A DNA stretch of 64,000 nucleotides from an uncultured Ignavibacteriota bacterium. Its GTDB lineage: Bacteria; Bacteroidota; Ignavibacteria; UBA10030; UBA8401. The notes under the pieces are model-generated. The model ran no database searches. It saw nothing but the letters and a program-made list of their open reading frames with translations, and was not told the DNA's origin. The position numbers and the translations under genes were made by a program. The DNA is taken from assembly GCA_903861125.1 (NCBI GenBank), contig CAIOTF010000054.1, positions 1 through 64,000 on the forward strand. The letters run 5' to 3'. Below are positions 45,961 to 54,758 of the stretch, piece after piece; position 1 is the first letter of the stretch, and each line of letters begins with the position of its first letter.

Positions 45961-46104
45961 TGGAACATATCCTTGAGCTGATCGGCCGGCAGGATGCCGT
46001 CGATCAAAATACTGATCAACTTAAACGGCATGAATATATTCAAGAGACATCTGGAAAAGTCATTGCGAGGAGCGAAGCGACGAAGCAATCTACTTCAATT
46101 TAAC
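45961..46104 (+). pseudogene. 47-codon open frame whose 3' part is a REP-like element
   Basis: The frame starts MEHILELIGRQDAVDQNTDQ and ends KVIARSEATKQSTSI. The latter is the translation of the GTCATTGCGAGG... repeat that begins at 46059. The first 33 residues look like real helical protein sequence, but no family is recognised. It reads as the 5' remnant of a gene whose end has been replaced by the repeat, or as chance. It lies in the 485-base gap between the Nudix and DinB genes. Confidence 0.35.
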
Positions 46105-46146
46105 AAAAAAACGAGATTGCTTCGACAAAAAACGTCTCGCAATGAC
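46059..46146. repeat. REP-like inverted repeat GTCATTGCGAGG ... CTCGCAATGAC
   Basis: The arms GTCATTGCGAGG and CTCGCAATGAC, and an inner AAGCAATCT/AGATTGCTT pair, make a long imperfect palindrome of 88 bases. This sequence type is a common short palindromic repeat in many bacteria. One copy is visible in the window, inserted so that its 5' arm extends the open frame at 45961. Confidence 0.85.
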
Positions 46147-46236
46147 ATTGAACGAGAGTTTTTTTAGATGTTTCTTCAATTTATTATTTTCTTTTTTGTT
46201 TGTCCGGCATACTCTAAAGCGAGCGGCATAGATTAT

Positions 46237-46749
46237 TCAGAGCGGCGCTTTTCCGGTCTGTCCCAGATCTCCATAAAGTTCCCTGGAAGTTACCTTCACC
46301 CCCATCAATTTCAAGTACATGAAAAGTTCCGCTTTGTGGTTCAGATGATGTTCAAGTGCAAACAAAGACATTCGCCACTTTTGAGCCCTTCCTAATTGCA
46401 GCGTATCAAGTTCCCCTGTTTGAAATTCTTCGTTGCTCATCGCCGAAAATATCCCGAGAAAGAACATGCTATTCTCTCTGTAAAGATTCACACACTCTTC
46501 CACGGATGCGCTTGGTGTTTTTCTGTTGGAAACGAACACATGACGCAGCGACGGAAGGGCCCATTCATTCTTCAGTATCCCGTTTCCGTTAAACCGTAAG
46601 GCGTATGCCATATGGTACATCAATTGTCCCGCCGTGAATGATTCTTCGGTCGGCTTCCAGTCTTTTTTGTCGGATGGTACAAGCAGAAATAACGGTTCGG
46701 TCGGTGCCATTTGCCTTTCGGCGTAATCGCGAAATTGTAAGGGGGTCAT
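46237..46749 (-). CDS. DinB-family metal-binding protein
   Basis: The start at 46749 is preferred over one at 46872 because it has AAGGAAA just before it and gives the normal DinB length of 170 residues. The four-helix bundle has the three-histidine site, seen in QLMYHMAYALRFN and ALEHHLNHKAELF. DinB-type proteins include bacillithiol-type transferases and damage-inducible proteins; the thiol and substrate used here are unknown. The gene is divergent from the PPIase operon. Confidence 0.82.
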   Translation of the reverse strand: MTPLQFRDYAERQMAPTEPLFLLVPSDKKDWKPTEESFTAGQLMYHMAYALRFNGNGILKNEWALPSLRHVFVSNRKTPSASVEECVNLYRENSMFFLGIFSAMSNEEFQTGELDTLQLGRAQKWRMSLFALEHHLNHKAELFMYLKLMGVKVTSRELYGDLGQTGKAPL

Positions 46750-46977
46750 TGTTATTTCCTTCAAATTTTTGTTCGTTGTTGGCCGGCCGTATATGCGGAT
46801 CTCCGGCTGTAAGGAATAATTCGCCGCCGGCGTTTGCCCCACCGTAGGATAAGAGTGTGGAAATACCGTCACTGTTCCAGCGTCATTATAGAGAAGTTGT
46901 CATAGAAAAACCACACGGGAACAATGATATTTTAGCAGCGTCTAACAAAGGCTGACCGTGCAAGAATGTTCAAAACA

Positions 46978-47006
46978 TTGCTTATCTGCCCTAATTTCAG
47001 TATTTT
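46978..47006 (+). promoter_or_regulatory. Candidate promoter of the PPIase operon
   Basis: TTGCTT (46978-46983) and TATTTT (47001-47006) are separated by exactly 17 bases, four of six matches each. A start near 47013 would give a leader of about 53 bases before the AGGAG site and ATG at 47066. Confidence 0.45.
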
Positions 47007-47065
47007 TATAAACTTATAGCGTTTTTTTTAATAACCTTTTAACCAAAAAGAGGAGTTTTTTAGGT

Positions 47066-49165
47066 ATGTATTTGAAAAAAGTAATGATGACCACTCTTGT
47101 TTTCGCATTATTTACAGGGATCGCCGGCTGCGGCGGAGCTTTTGTTGCAGATATTGCCGGCGATAAGATCTCCGTTGAAGATTTTGAGCAGGTATATGCA
47201 AAGAATAACGGCGGCTGGGACGCTGCGGCAAAAACGTCTGTTGACGATCGTCAAAAATTCCTGGACCTATATGTAAAATTCCGGTTAAAAGTAAAAGAAG
47301 CATATGCGCTTGGGTATGATAAAGACAAGGAATTGCATAATGAACTAAGTGATTACCGCAAAAATCTGGCCGTTTCGTATATGCTGGAAAAAGAGATCAC
47401 TCAGCCTGCCCTGGAAAAGATGTACCAGCGCAAATTGAAGAGCATCCGCGCAAGCCATATCCTTGTGGGAACTCCTTCGTCGAATCCTGTTGATACCCTG
47501 ATGGGTTATAATACGGCAATGCTTATCATCGATTCGTTAAAACTCGGAATTCCATTTGAACAATTGGCGGTGAACAACTCGCTGGACCCGTCGGTCCGCA
47601 CTAACAAAGGCGATCTGTACTATTTCAGCACGGGACAATTGGTGCCGGAATTTGAAGATGTTGCGTACAGTCTTAAGGTCGGCGAAGTAACACAAGCACC
47701 GGTGAAGACACAGTTCGGATATCACATTATTAAAGTGACCGATATAAAAGATAATCAGGGACCCGTAAAAGCAAGCCATATTATGAAGCGGCTTATGCGC
47801 GGTGCCAGCGCAGCAGATTCATTGAAAGCATACACCGAAATAAAAGTGATCGCAGATTCCCTAAAAGGCGGAAAAGATTTTGCTGAAATCGCAAAAAATA
47901 CTTCCGATGATACGTACAGCGCGGAACGAGGCGGCGATCTGGGCTTCATCGAACGCGGAAGAACAGTGCGCGAATTCGACGAGGTCCTGTTCAACCTGAA
48001 GGATGGGGAACTATCGGGAATAGTGCGGACCCAGTTCGGTTTTCATATTGTAAAACGCGATAAAGCACAGGGGGTCGCACCGTTCAAGGAAATGGAACAG
48101 CAGTTGAAAACGGAATACCAAAACTACCGGTTCCAATACGACTACAACAAAATGGTGAGCAAGATCAGTTCTTTGTATTCCTACAAAGAGATCGACAGCA
48201 CCGAAAAAGCATTCGCCGCATCTGTTGATACCTCTAAAACAACAAATGACGCCAAATGGGACAGTACAGTATCCGCAAAGACCCGTGCGATGATCATCTA
48301 CACATTTGCCGACAAGAAGATTACCGTTGACGAACTGATCGAAGCGGCAAAAGCGAATCAGGAATTGAAGAATTTAGCGTTAAACTCAAGCGCTAATATC
48401 CGGACGATCATTACAAAAGTCGGTACGGGAATGATCGCAGAGCATCATGCACGTCAGCTGGAGAGCAATTTTACTGACTTCGGCCGTACGATGAAAGAGT
48501 ACGAAGAAGGCATTCTGCTCTTCAAGGCGGAACAAGAGAATGTATGGAACAAAGTGCAGCCGACAGATTCAGTCTTGCGCATATTCCATAAAGGACGGAG
48601 TGCAAATTATACCTGGCCGGACAGAGTTAATGCCCAGGAGATTTTTGTGCCAACGGACAGTGTTGCAAAACTTGTTCAGAAATCGATGGCGGGCTATACC
48701 GTTGATTCTCTCGTTGCAAAAAAATCGAAATCAAGGAACAAAAAGGTAACATATGATACCGTAAAGATTGCCATTGCGCCGATCAGTTTCGATTCTGCCA
48801 CAGTACGTTTCAACACTCGCGGTACATCGCTCGGCACCCGCGGCGTATTGGGCATGCAGCCGGTCTCGACAAATACCGTTACACAACGTGCATGGGGAAT
48901 ACCGGAAAAAGACACTACAACATACTTCCCCAATGAAAACGGATTCTCCTTTGTTAAGGCATTGAAAAAGGATGCGGCCCGTGATAAGACCTTTGAAGAA
49001 GCACAATCTGAGGTTTCGGGTGCTTTTCAGGAATTTGAGACAAAGCGGCTGAGCGATGAATGGTATCAATCTCTGCTTCAGAAATATCCCGTTGTCTACG
49101 TTAAGGATGCATTGACAAAAACGTTTACGGCACCGCATCCGGCCGCCGTAAAAGAAAAACAATGA
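47066..49165 (+). CDS. Lipoprotein with two PpiC peptidyl-prolyl isomerase domains
   Basis: The 699-residue protein has a lipobox (TGIAGC, Cys22) and an AGGAG ribosome site. A SurA-like N-terminal helical part (about 25-130) is followed by two PpiC rotamase domains (IRASHILVG ... FGYHIIKV, and KASHIMKRL ... FGFHIVKR), each with the GGDLxxxxxG and QFGxHI blocks. The C-terminal 350 residues are helical and unassigned. It is likely a periplasmic or outer-membrane folding chaperone for beta-barrels or T9SS cargo, by analogy with SurA/PpiD. The next gene starts at its stop with an ATGA overlap. Confidence 0.88.
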   Translation: MYLKKVMMTTLVFALFTGIAGCGGAFVADIAGDKISVEDFEQVYAKNNGGWDAAAKTSVDDRQKFLDLYVKFRLKVKEAYALGYDKDKELHNELSDYRKNLAVSYMLEKEITQPALEKMYQRKLKSIRASHILVGTPSSNPVDTLMGYNTAMLIIDSLKLGIPFEQLAVNNSLDPSVRTNKGDLYYFSTGQLVPEFEDVAYSLKVGEVTQAPVKTQFGYHIIKVTDIKDNQGPVKASHIMKRLMRGASAADSLKAYTEIKVIADSLKGGKDFAEIAKNTSDDTYSAERGGDLGFIERGRTVREFDEVLFNLKDGELSGIVRTQFGFHIVKRDKAQGVAPFKEMEQQLKTEYQNYRFQYDYNKMVSKISSLYSYKEIDSTEKAFAASVDTSKTTNDAKWDSTVSAKTRAMIIYTFADKKITVDELIEAAKANQELKNLALNSSANIRTIITKVGTGMIAEHHARQLESNFTDFGRTMKEYEEGILLFKAEQENVWNKVQPTDSVLRIFHKGRSANYTWPDRVNAQEIFVPTDSVAKLVQKSMAGYTVDSLVAKKSKSRNKKVTYDTVKIAIAPISFDSATVRFNTRGTSLGTRGVLGMQPVSTNTVTQRAWGIPEKDTTTYFPNENGFSFVKALKKDAARDKTFEEAQSEVSGAFQEFETKRLSDEWYQSLLQKYPVVYVKDALTKTFTAPHPAAVKEKQ

Positions 49166-50046
49166 CGTATTGCCCTTGTTATATGGAGGAAAGCGTACGC
49201 CGCTTTCCTCTTTTCTTTTTTGTGTTAATGCTGTTGGTGTATACCGGCTGCGCCGAACCGGAGCAGAACGGCACTGTTATTGCCAGAGTGGATAATCAAA
49301 CCTTGACCATGGAAATGATCAGGAATAATTTCGATACTTCCCAAACACTCACGCAGAACGACATACAACAATACGCACACCATTGGGTGACCAATGAACT
49401 ATTGTTCCAGGAAGCGCAGCAGCGCGGTTACGATATTTCGGAACCGATCAAGCAAAAACTAGTCGATGCCCGGAAGCAGTTCAGCATTGCAGAGCTGCTG
49501 GAAAAAGAGGTCTATGCTCTTGCGTCGAACGACGTCCGGAAGGAAGAGATTGCGTTATACTTTCAAAATCACAAGGAAGAATTCGTTCTTCGTGAAATGC
49601 TGATCCGTCTTTCGGTGGTAATCTTTGCCGAGTTCGAACCGGCAAATCAATTCCGCACAACAGTGTTGAGCGCCGGTGAGTGGGAAAAAACGATTGATCG
49701 ATTCCGCAACGACCCGGCAAAGGGGCTGACATCATATTCCGATTCCATTTTTTACAATAGGTCTTCTCTCTATCCCCTCGATCTATGGAAGGTTGCCGGT
49801 GCGCTTGGAACATCGGAGGTTTCGTTCCCGATAAAGACCAGTGTCGGATATATCGTTCTTCGTTCACTGGGACAATACAAAGAGAACACCGTTGCGCCGC
49901 TGCAGTACGTGGAAGTTGAAATACAAAATCGGCTAGCAATGGAGCATCGCCAGAAGAAATATCAGCAGTTTTTACAGGAACTGCGGAGCAAACACACTGT
50001 GACAATGATGATAACCGGTTCAGATACTACCGGAAGATTGGAATAA
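49162..50046 (+). CDS. SurA_N-like lipoprotein with degenerate rotamase region
   Basis: The 294-residue protein overlaps the previous gene by ATGA. An alternative ATG at 49183 lies seven codons later and would leave a shorter signal. A lipobox (VYTGC) is present, with a SurA N-domain-like helical region (MIRNNFDTSQTLTQ, then QEAQQRGYDISEPIK) near residues 40-130. The C-terminal half looks like a PpiC fold (STSVGYIVLRSLGQY), but the conserved GGDLG block is missing, so isomerase activity is doubtful. It may be a chaperone-only partner of its two neighbours. Confidence 0.75.
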   Translation: MTYCPCYMEESVRRFPLFFFVLMLLVYTGCAEPEQNGTVIARVDNQTLTMEMIRNNFDTSQTLTQNDIQQYAHHWVTNELLFQEAQQRGYDISEPIKQKLVDARKQFSIAELLEKEVYALASNDVRKEEIALYFQNHKEEFVLREMLIRLSVVIFAEFEPANQFRTTVLSAGEWEKTIDRFRNDPAKGLTSYSDSIFYNRSSLYPLDLWKVAGALGTSEVSFPIKTSVGYIVLRSLGQYKENTVAPLQYVEVEIQNRLAMEHRQKKYQQFLQELRSKHTVTMMITGSDTTGRLE

Positions 50047-50049
50047 ACA

Positions 50050-51318
50050 ATGTACTTCAAACAGATAGTTTCTTTTGCGCTGCTCTTCAGCTGCGCTTTC
50101 GGGCAACAGTCCCTTGATAAGATCATTGCCGTTGTCGATAAGGAAGTCATCACCGAATCCGATCTTAATTTTACCGTACAGCAGCTTGCCGTGCAGAACC
50201 GACTCGATCCAAAATCGAAGGAATTGCGTGACCGCGTGCTGGATGGTATGATCAATGATAAGCTTGTGCTTGCACAGGCGATTGAGGACAGTGTTATTGT
50301 TACCGACGAAGAGGTGACCGAGCGGCTGGAACAACAGATACAACGAATGACGTATCAGGTGGGCGGTCAGCAGAAATTGGAAGAAGTGTACGGCATGACG
50401 GTGAACAGAATGAAACGCGATTTTCAATTCCGCGAACTCATCAGAAAACAGATGCTTGTACAAAAGATCCAACAGCAAAGGCAAACTCAAATGTCCGTAT
50501 CGCGGCGCGAGGTGGAGGAATTTTTTGCCGTCTACAAAGACAGTATTCCGAAAGTGCCAACCGAGTTTGAATTAAGCCATATCTATATCGAACCAAAACC
50601 GGATTCAACCGTTTTAAAAACACTTTTTAACAGGGTGCAGAAAATCGCCGACAGCATTAAAGCCGGCGGGGATTTTGCTGACTTTGCAAAACGCTATTCG
50701 TCGGACGGTTCGGCAACTCAGGGCGGCGACCTTGGATTTGCCAGGCGCGGTTCGTTTGTAAAAGAATTTGAAGAGGTTGCGTTCACCCTTTCGCAAAACG
50801 AGATCTCGAAACCGGTCAGGTCACAGTTCGGATTTCACATCATCCAACTGGTTGACCGCAGGGGCGATGCCGTGCGAACACGGCACATTCTCTTTCCGGT
50901 GGAAATGTCGCAAACAAATGATGACTCTGCCATTGTTCAGCTGAAACGGATACGCGCATCGGCACAGAGCGGCGAAAGCTTCGGATTACTGGCACGCAAA
51001 TTCTCCGAAGATAATGACACAAAAGATGTCGGAGGGGATCTCGGGAAAGTTGCCATGGACCAGCTCGATCCATCGTACGAGGATTTTGTGAAAGCGGCAA
51101 AAGCCGGAGATATCAGCGAACCGCGAAAACTCACGGTACAGAGTAAATACGGATATCATATCATCTTCGTCCGGTCTATTACCGGCGAACACATGATCAA
51201 CTTGAATGACGATTTTAAGCGGCTGGAACAGCTGGCATTACAATTTAAGCTGAGCAACAAATATGAACAGTGGGTGGATGAATTGCGGAAAACAATCTAC
51301 TGGGAAAAGAAATTGTAA
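50050..51318 (+). CDS. surA: SurA-type periplasmic chaperone/peptidyl-prolyl isomerase
   Basis: The 422-residue protein has a signal peptide (MYFKQIVSFALLFSCAFGQ), a SurA N-terminal helical domain (DKIIAVVDKEVITESDLNF onward) to about 160, then two PpiC domains with GGDLGFARRG and GGDLGKVAMD blocks and QFGFHIIQL / KYGYHIIFV ends. The order suits SurA. It escorts unfolded outer-membrane proteins to the BAM complex. It starts three bases after the stop of the preceding gene, so the three chaperones are clearly one operon. Confidence 0.88.
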   Translation: MYFKQIVSFALLFSCAFGQQSLDKIIAVVDKEVITESDLNFTVQQLAVQNRLDPKSKELRDRVLDGMINDKLVLAQAIEDSVIVTDEEVTERLEQQIQRMTYQVGGQQKLEEVYGMTVNRMKRDFQFRELIRKQMLVQKIQQQRQTQMSVSRREVEEFFAVYKDSIPKVPTEFELSHIYIEPKPDSTVLKTLFNRVQKIADSIKAGGDFADFAKRYSSDGSATQGGDLGFARRGSFVKEFEEVAFTLSQNEISKPVRSQFGFHIIQLVDRRGDAVRTRHILFPVEMSQTNDDSAIVQLKRIRASAQSGESFGLLARKFSEDNDTKDVGGDLGKVAMDQLDPSYEDFVKAAKAGDISEPRKLTVQSKYGYHIIFVRSITGEHMINLNDDFKRLEQLALQFKLSNKYEQWVDELRKTIYWEKKL

Positions 51319-51380
51319 CTCGATCGAATTTTAATTATACTAACACACTTATTTCATTGATATAAACCAGGAGAGACACA

Positions 51381-51635
51381 ATGGCACAGCACAAATCGGC
51401 GGTAAAACGAATCCGCTCAACAGAACGCCGCACAAAGCGGAATGTTGCGGAAAAGTCAACCATGAAGACCATGTTGAAGAAAGTTCGTTCGACGGAAACT
51501 AAAGATGCCGCACAGGCAATCTTGAAGGATACGGTTTCGTTCCTTGATAAACTTGCGGGCAAAAAAGTCATTCATGCCAACAAGGCCTCGAACCTGAAGT
51601 CGAAGTTAACGAAGCATGTCAATAAATTGAAATAA
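51381..51635 (+). CDS. rpsT: 30S ribosomal protein S20
   Basis: The 84-residue basic protein matches S20 throughout (MAQHKSAVKRIRSTERRTKR, and a late VIHANKASNLKSKLTKHVNK). It binds 16S rRNA early in 30S assembly. A GGAGAG site precedes the ATG, and a strong terminator follows. The three preceding chaperone genes end 62 bases before, so read-through is possible. Confidence 0.97.
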   Translation: MAQHKSAVKRIRSTERRTKRNVAEKSTMKTMLKKVRSTETKDAAQAILKDTVSFLDKLAGKKVIHANKASNLKSKLTKHVNKLK

Positions 51636-51652
51636 AACCAGACACCATAAAT

Positions 51653-51680
51653 AAAAAACCCCGCTTCTGCGGGGTTTTTT
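51653..51680. terminator. Bidirectional terminator after rpsT
   Basis: The perfect 12-bp stem AAAAAACCCCGC/GCGGGGTTTTTT encloses a TTCT loop, with T-runs on both strands. It serves rpsT and the convergent TPR gene. Confidence 0.95.
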
Positions 51681-51682
51681 AT

Positions 51683-52831
51683 TTAGACAAGTCCATCTTT
51701 TTCCATTTGCTTTTGCTGCAGTTCCCTGATCCGCTGCAGATACTCTCCACCTTTAACGGGCTGCGAGAACATTAAAATTTCGTAGGCCTGTATAGCCGCC
51801 TTGTATTCGCCTTGCGATGCATAGATCTCCGCCAGTGTTTCCGTTACTGCATCCGTTTCATATGCCTCTTCTTCGGGAATTTCCGGCGGCACAGGATGCT
51901 GCGGCTGATAGTTCTCCTGCGGAATAATCTTTTCTGCGCTCTGTAATTTTTCCGCCAGTGCGTCAATGTTGGTGGATGACTGCGAATCTACCGATGCAGA
52001 TTCTTCATTCATTGCATTCAATTCGGCAAACAGCTGAGCTTGCTCCGGAGAAGCAAAGACAGGTTCCGGTTCAATGTGAATATCCATACCCGTTACAGAT
52101 TCTGCGACCTCTGCAGAATCATTCACAAAGGTGTGTGCGTTGTTTTCTTCGCTCGTCACACTCTCCTGCGCCGTCAGGTCGCCGCGGAGATAGTCATCAA
52201 GCGACTCCGGGGATTGCGTATTGATACGAGATTGATTCTGTGTATAATAATCATCGTATGAGGGAAATGCATTACCGGCTGTACTGACGTCGTCGGTTAC
52301 TGTCTCAAATAATGATTCATGAATGTACGGCTGTTCAACAGATGAACCGGACAATCCCTCCGGTTGTGCGGTGAGTCCTAATTCTTCAACGGCTGCTGTT
52401 TCAAACGGATTGTGCAAAGAATTTTCTTGCACCGGATCCTGTGAATATGATTGCTGTCCGGCGGAATATGTATCGGTTTGTGCCGGCGCAAAATAATTTT
52501 CATCCGTGGTGCGTGTCGACTCATCCGGTTTGTTCGGAACAGAGATAAGAAGTTGTGCGGCAGTTTGATTGAACGGCGACAATTCCAATGCCTTTTCAAA
52601 TGCAGCCTGAGCCCTGGTATATTCTTTCAGTGCCAGATGTGCTTTGCCGAGAACGATGTAGCCGGCATAATAACCGGGATAACTTTTTAACCCTTCGTTC
52701 AACAGCTTCATCGCTTCGGCTGCCTGTTCTTTGCCTACATACAGATCGGCAAGACGCGCAAAGAGAGGTGATTGGGGGTTTTCCGCCAATTTTTGCGCAA
52801 GAAACTCTATGTCGAATTCTTCAAATTCCAT
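51683..52831 (-). CDS. Tetratricopeptide-repeat protein
   Basis: The 382-residue protein has no signal peptide. Two to three N-terminal TPRs (SPLFARLADLYVGKEQ, YIVLGKAHLALKEY, AFEKALELSPFNQ) cover about residues 15-100. An acidic, Ser/Gln/Glu-rich disordered linker (about 105-320) follows, then a further TPR at about 325-375 (LAEIYASQGEYKAAIQAYE). It is probably a scaffold. No pathway is suggested by context. Confidence 0.8.
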   Translation of the reverse strand: MEFEEFDIEFLAQKLAENPQSPLFARLADLYVGKEQAAEAMKLLNEGLKSYPGYYAGYIVLGKAHLALKEYTRAQAAFEKALELSPFNQTAAQLLISVPNKPDESTRTTDENYFAPAQTDTYSAGQQSYSQDPVQENSLHNPFETAAVEELGLTAQPEGLSGSSVEQPYIHESLFETVTDDVSTAGNAFPSYDDYYTQNQSRINTQSPESLDDYLRGDLTAQESVTSEENNAHTFVNDSAEVAESVTGMDIHIEPEPVFASPEQAQLFAELNAMNEESASVDSQSSTNIDALAEKLQSAEKIIPQENYQPQHPVPPEIPEEEAYETDAVTETLAEIYASQGEYKAAIQAYEILMFSQPVKGGEYLQRIRELQQKQMEKDGLV

Positions 52832-52939
52832 AAAAGACGGACGGCGGTTGACAATTGATTACCTTAAAATAGGTAACATTGTGTTGAATTGCAAAACCGT
52901 TGTATCGCTCATTTCCGGCAACAGATTCAATAATTTTCG

Positions 52940-52945
52940 TATATT
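52940..52945 (+). promoter_or_regulatory. -10-like TATATT before the asparagine-synthase-like gene
   Basis: AATTTTCGTATATTCATCC matches the motif before rqcH at 33681-33698 except for one base. TATATT at 52940-52945 predicts a start near 52952, 27 bases before the ATG at 52979. Confidence 0.4.
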
Positions 52946-52978
52946 CATCCATTATACAAATAGAGAATTACAATACCT

Positions 52979-54708
52979 ATGAGCTGGTTGTTCGGTATTA
53001 TCGGTCCACACGTTCGAAACGGAGATCTTCAACGTTATAGGTCCGTCCACGATACACAGATCCACGAGAACATAAAAGAAGGGAGCCATTATTTCGCCGG
53101 CGGCGGCAATATACAAACATGCTTTGCCGGGAATACTACATTTGATGATTCGTTTTGGATGGGACTCGGGATCATCATCCAAAATAAAGACGCCGGATGT
53201 AAAATATTTTCTTCGGAAGAATGGGCCGGCATCGCCCGTAATACTGAAATGCTCAACAGCCAAAACGGCCACTATATTTTTCTGACGTATGCCGATAACG
53301 CATTTACCATACGAACCGATACACTGGGATTGCGTACAATCTACTGGGATCAAAGAGAGAATGAAATTGTCGTCAGCACAAGAATCGACTGGATTGCAAA
53401 ATATCGTGGCGGATTAACAATTGATTACCGCAATACCGGATCCCGTTGGTTGTTGTTCAATCAATTATCCTACCGTTCATTGGTAAAAGAAACAAACCGT
53501 CTGGGTCCCAATGGCACACTCATTATCCGCAACAACCGCGTGACATTCTCCGGCAATCCATTTACCCCCCCCAATTTTCGAACAGCGGTTCAATAGAAGA
53601 TGGGATAGAATGTCTTCAAGCGTTTGTTCTGCCGTCGTTACATGGACAGCAGATATCGCTGGGATTGTCCGGCGGGCTTGATTCCCGAGTGCTTCTTTCC
53701 TTGATACTGAGATCGGGAAGAAAAGATTTCCAGACCCATACTTTTGGAAATATTCTTGACCCGGATATTTCCATACCAAAAACAATAGCGGAAAAAGAAC
53801 GATTTGCAAATATCACGTATGATACTTTGCTAACCGATCCTCGGGAACTCTATCCAATACTGCAAAGCTATGCCGCAGAAACAAATCTTATCGAACCAAT
53901 TTCTACTGCCCTACGATTAAAAAATATTTCCTCGCTTGATTCAAGACGGTTCATTCTTATGGACGGCGGCTTCGGTGAAATTGCGCGAAGACAGTATTTA
54001 AACAAACTCGCCCTCTACGGCAAACGGCCTTTCCGTGAACACAATATTGAACTCATCCTTAATAATCTCAGGGTGCGGAGAGGGAATTTTTTGTCCACCG
54101 ACATTATCCGCCAAATGGAAGAAGGTGTGCGTGCCGAAATATCGGGAATGATGCAGGCGATGCCTGCGGTAGACGATATCGGATTGGGAAATTATCTGGA
54201 CCTATGGTCCATTCGGGCGCGGTTTCCAAATTTTGGAAGCGATGAACAGGCGAGGCTGGACAAGCAGATACTCAATTATATGCCGTTTGCGCAGTTGCGT
54301 TTTGTGAATCTGGTCTTCTCGATGCCCATTTCTCTCCGGAAGAACGGCGCATTTTTTCGGAATATTATACGATCGCGCTATGCTCCATTGTCACAATTTC
54401 CGCTGGTAAAAGGGGGAACAACGTATCCATTTTCTTTCTCAACCAAAGCGGCATGGCTTTATGTAAAAATAAAATCGATGGCGGGAAAACGTTTCAATGA
54501 AAATCATATCGATCCGTTCCTGGTAATAATGAGAGAATATATCTTTGACCTTCTTTTGTCAAAAGGAGTGCAGGAAAATCCTGCGTACAATTATCCTCAT
54601 ATCCGGTCTTCAATAGAAAACTATTATCGCGGCGATGTGACAAATAAAAGCGAACTGATTTGGTGGTTGACGTTCGAACTTTGGAGAAGGGCCATCGAGC
54701 AGAAATAA
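52979..54708 (+). pseudogene. Asparagine-synthase-like protein, frame broken at a C8 tract
   Basis: Two frames make one protein. The first (52979-53596, 205 codons) has a glutaminase-like N-domain; it begins MSWLFGIIG, with Phe where the catalytic Cys of the CGIxG motif should be. The second frame (open from 53446 to 54708) carries a PP-loop (LGLSGGLDSRVLLSL) with an ATP-pyrophosphatase fold. The first frame runs out shortly after the tract ACCCCCCCCAA at 53564-53572 (eight C). One extra C would join the frames as FTPPQFSNSGSIEDG, about 575 residues. In this family the C-domain activates a carboxylate with ATP for amide formation. The break could be a sequencing error, a mutation or slippage. 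Confidence 0.75.
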
Positions 54709-54735
54709 AGAACGCCGGTAAATTACCGGCGTTCT
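54709..54735. terminator. Bidirectional terminator after the asparagine-synthase-like gene
   Basis: The stem AGAACGCCGGT/ACCGGCGTTCT (54709-54719 with 54725-54735) encloses AAATT. It starts immediately after the stop codon and lies before the convergent GT2 stop. Confidence 0.85.
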
Positions 54736-54758
54736 GTTGTACTTCGATATTTATATTT

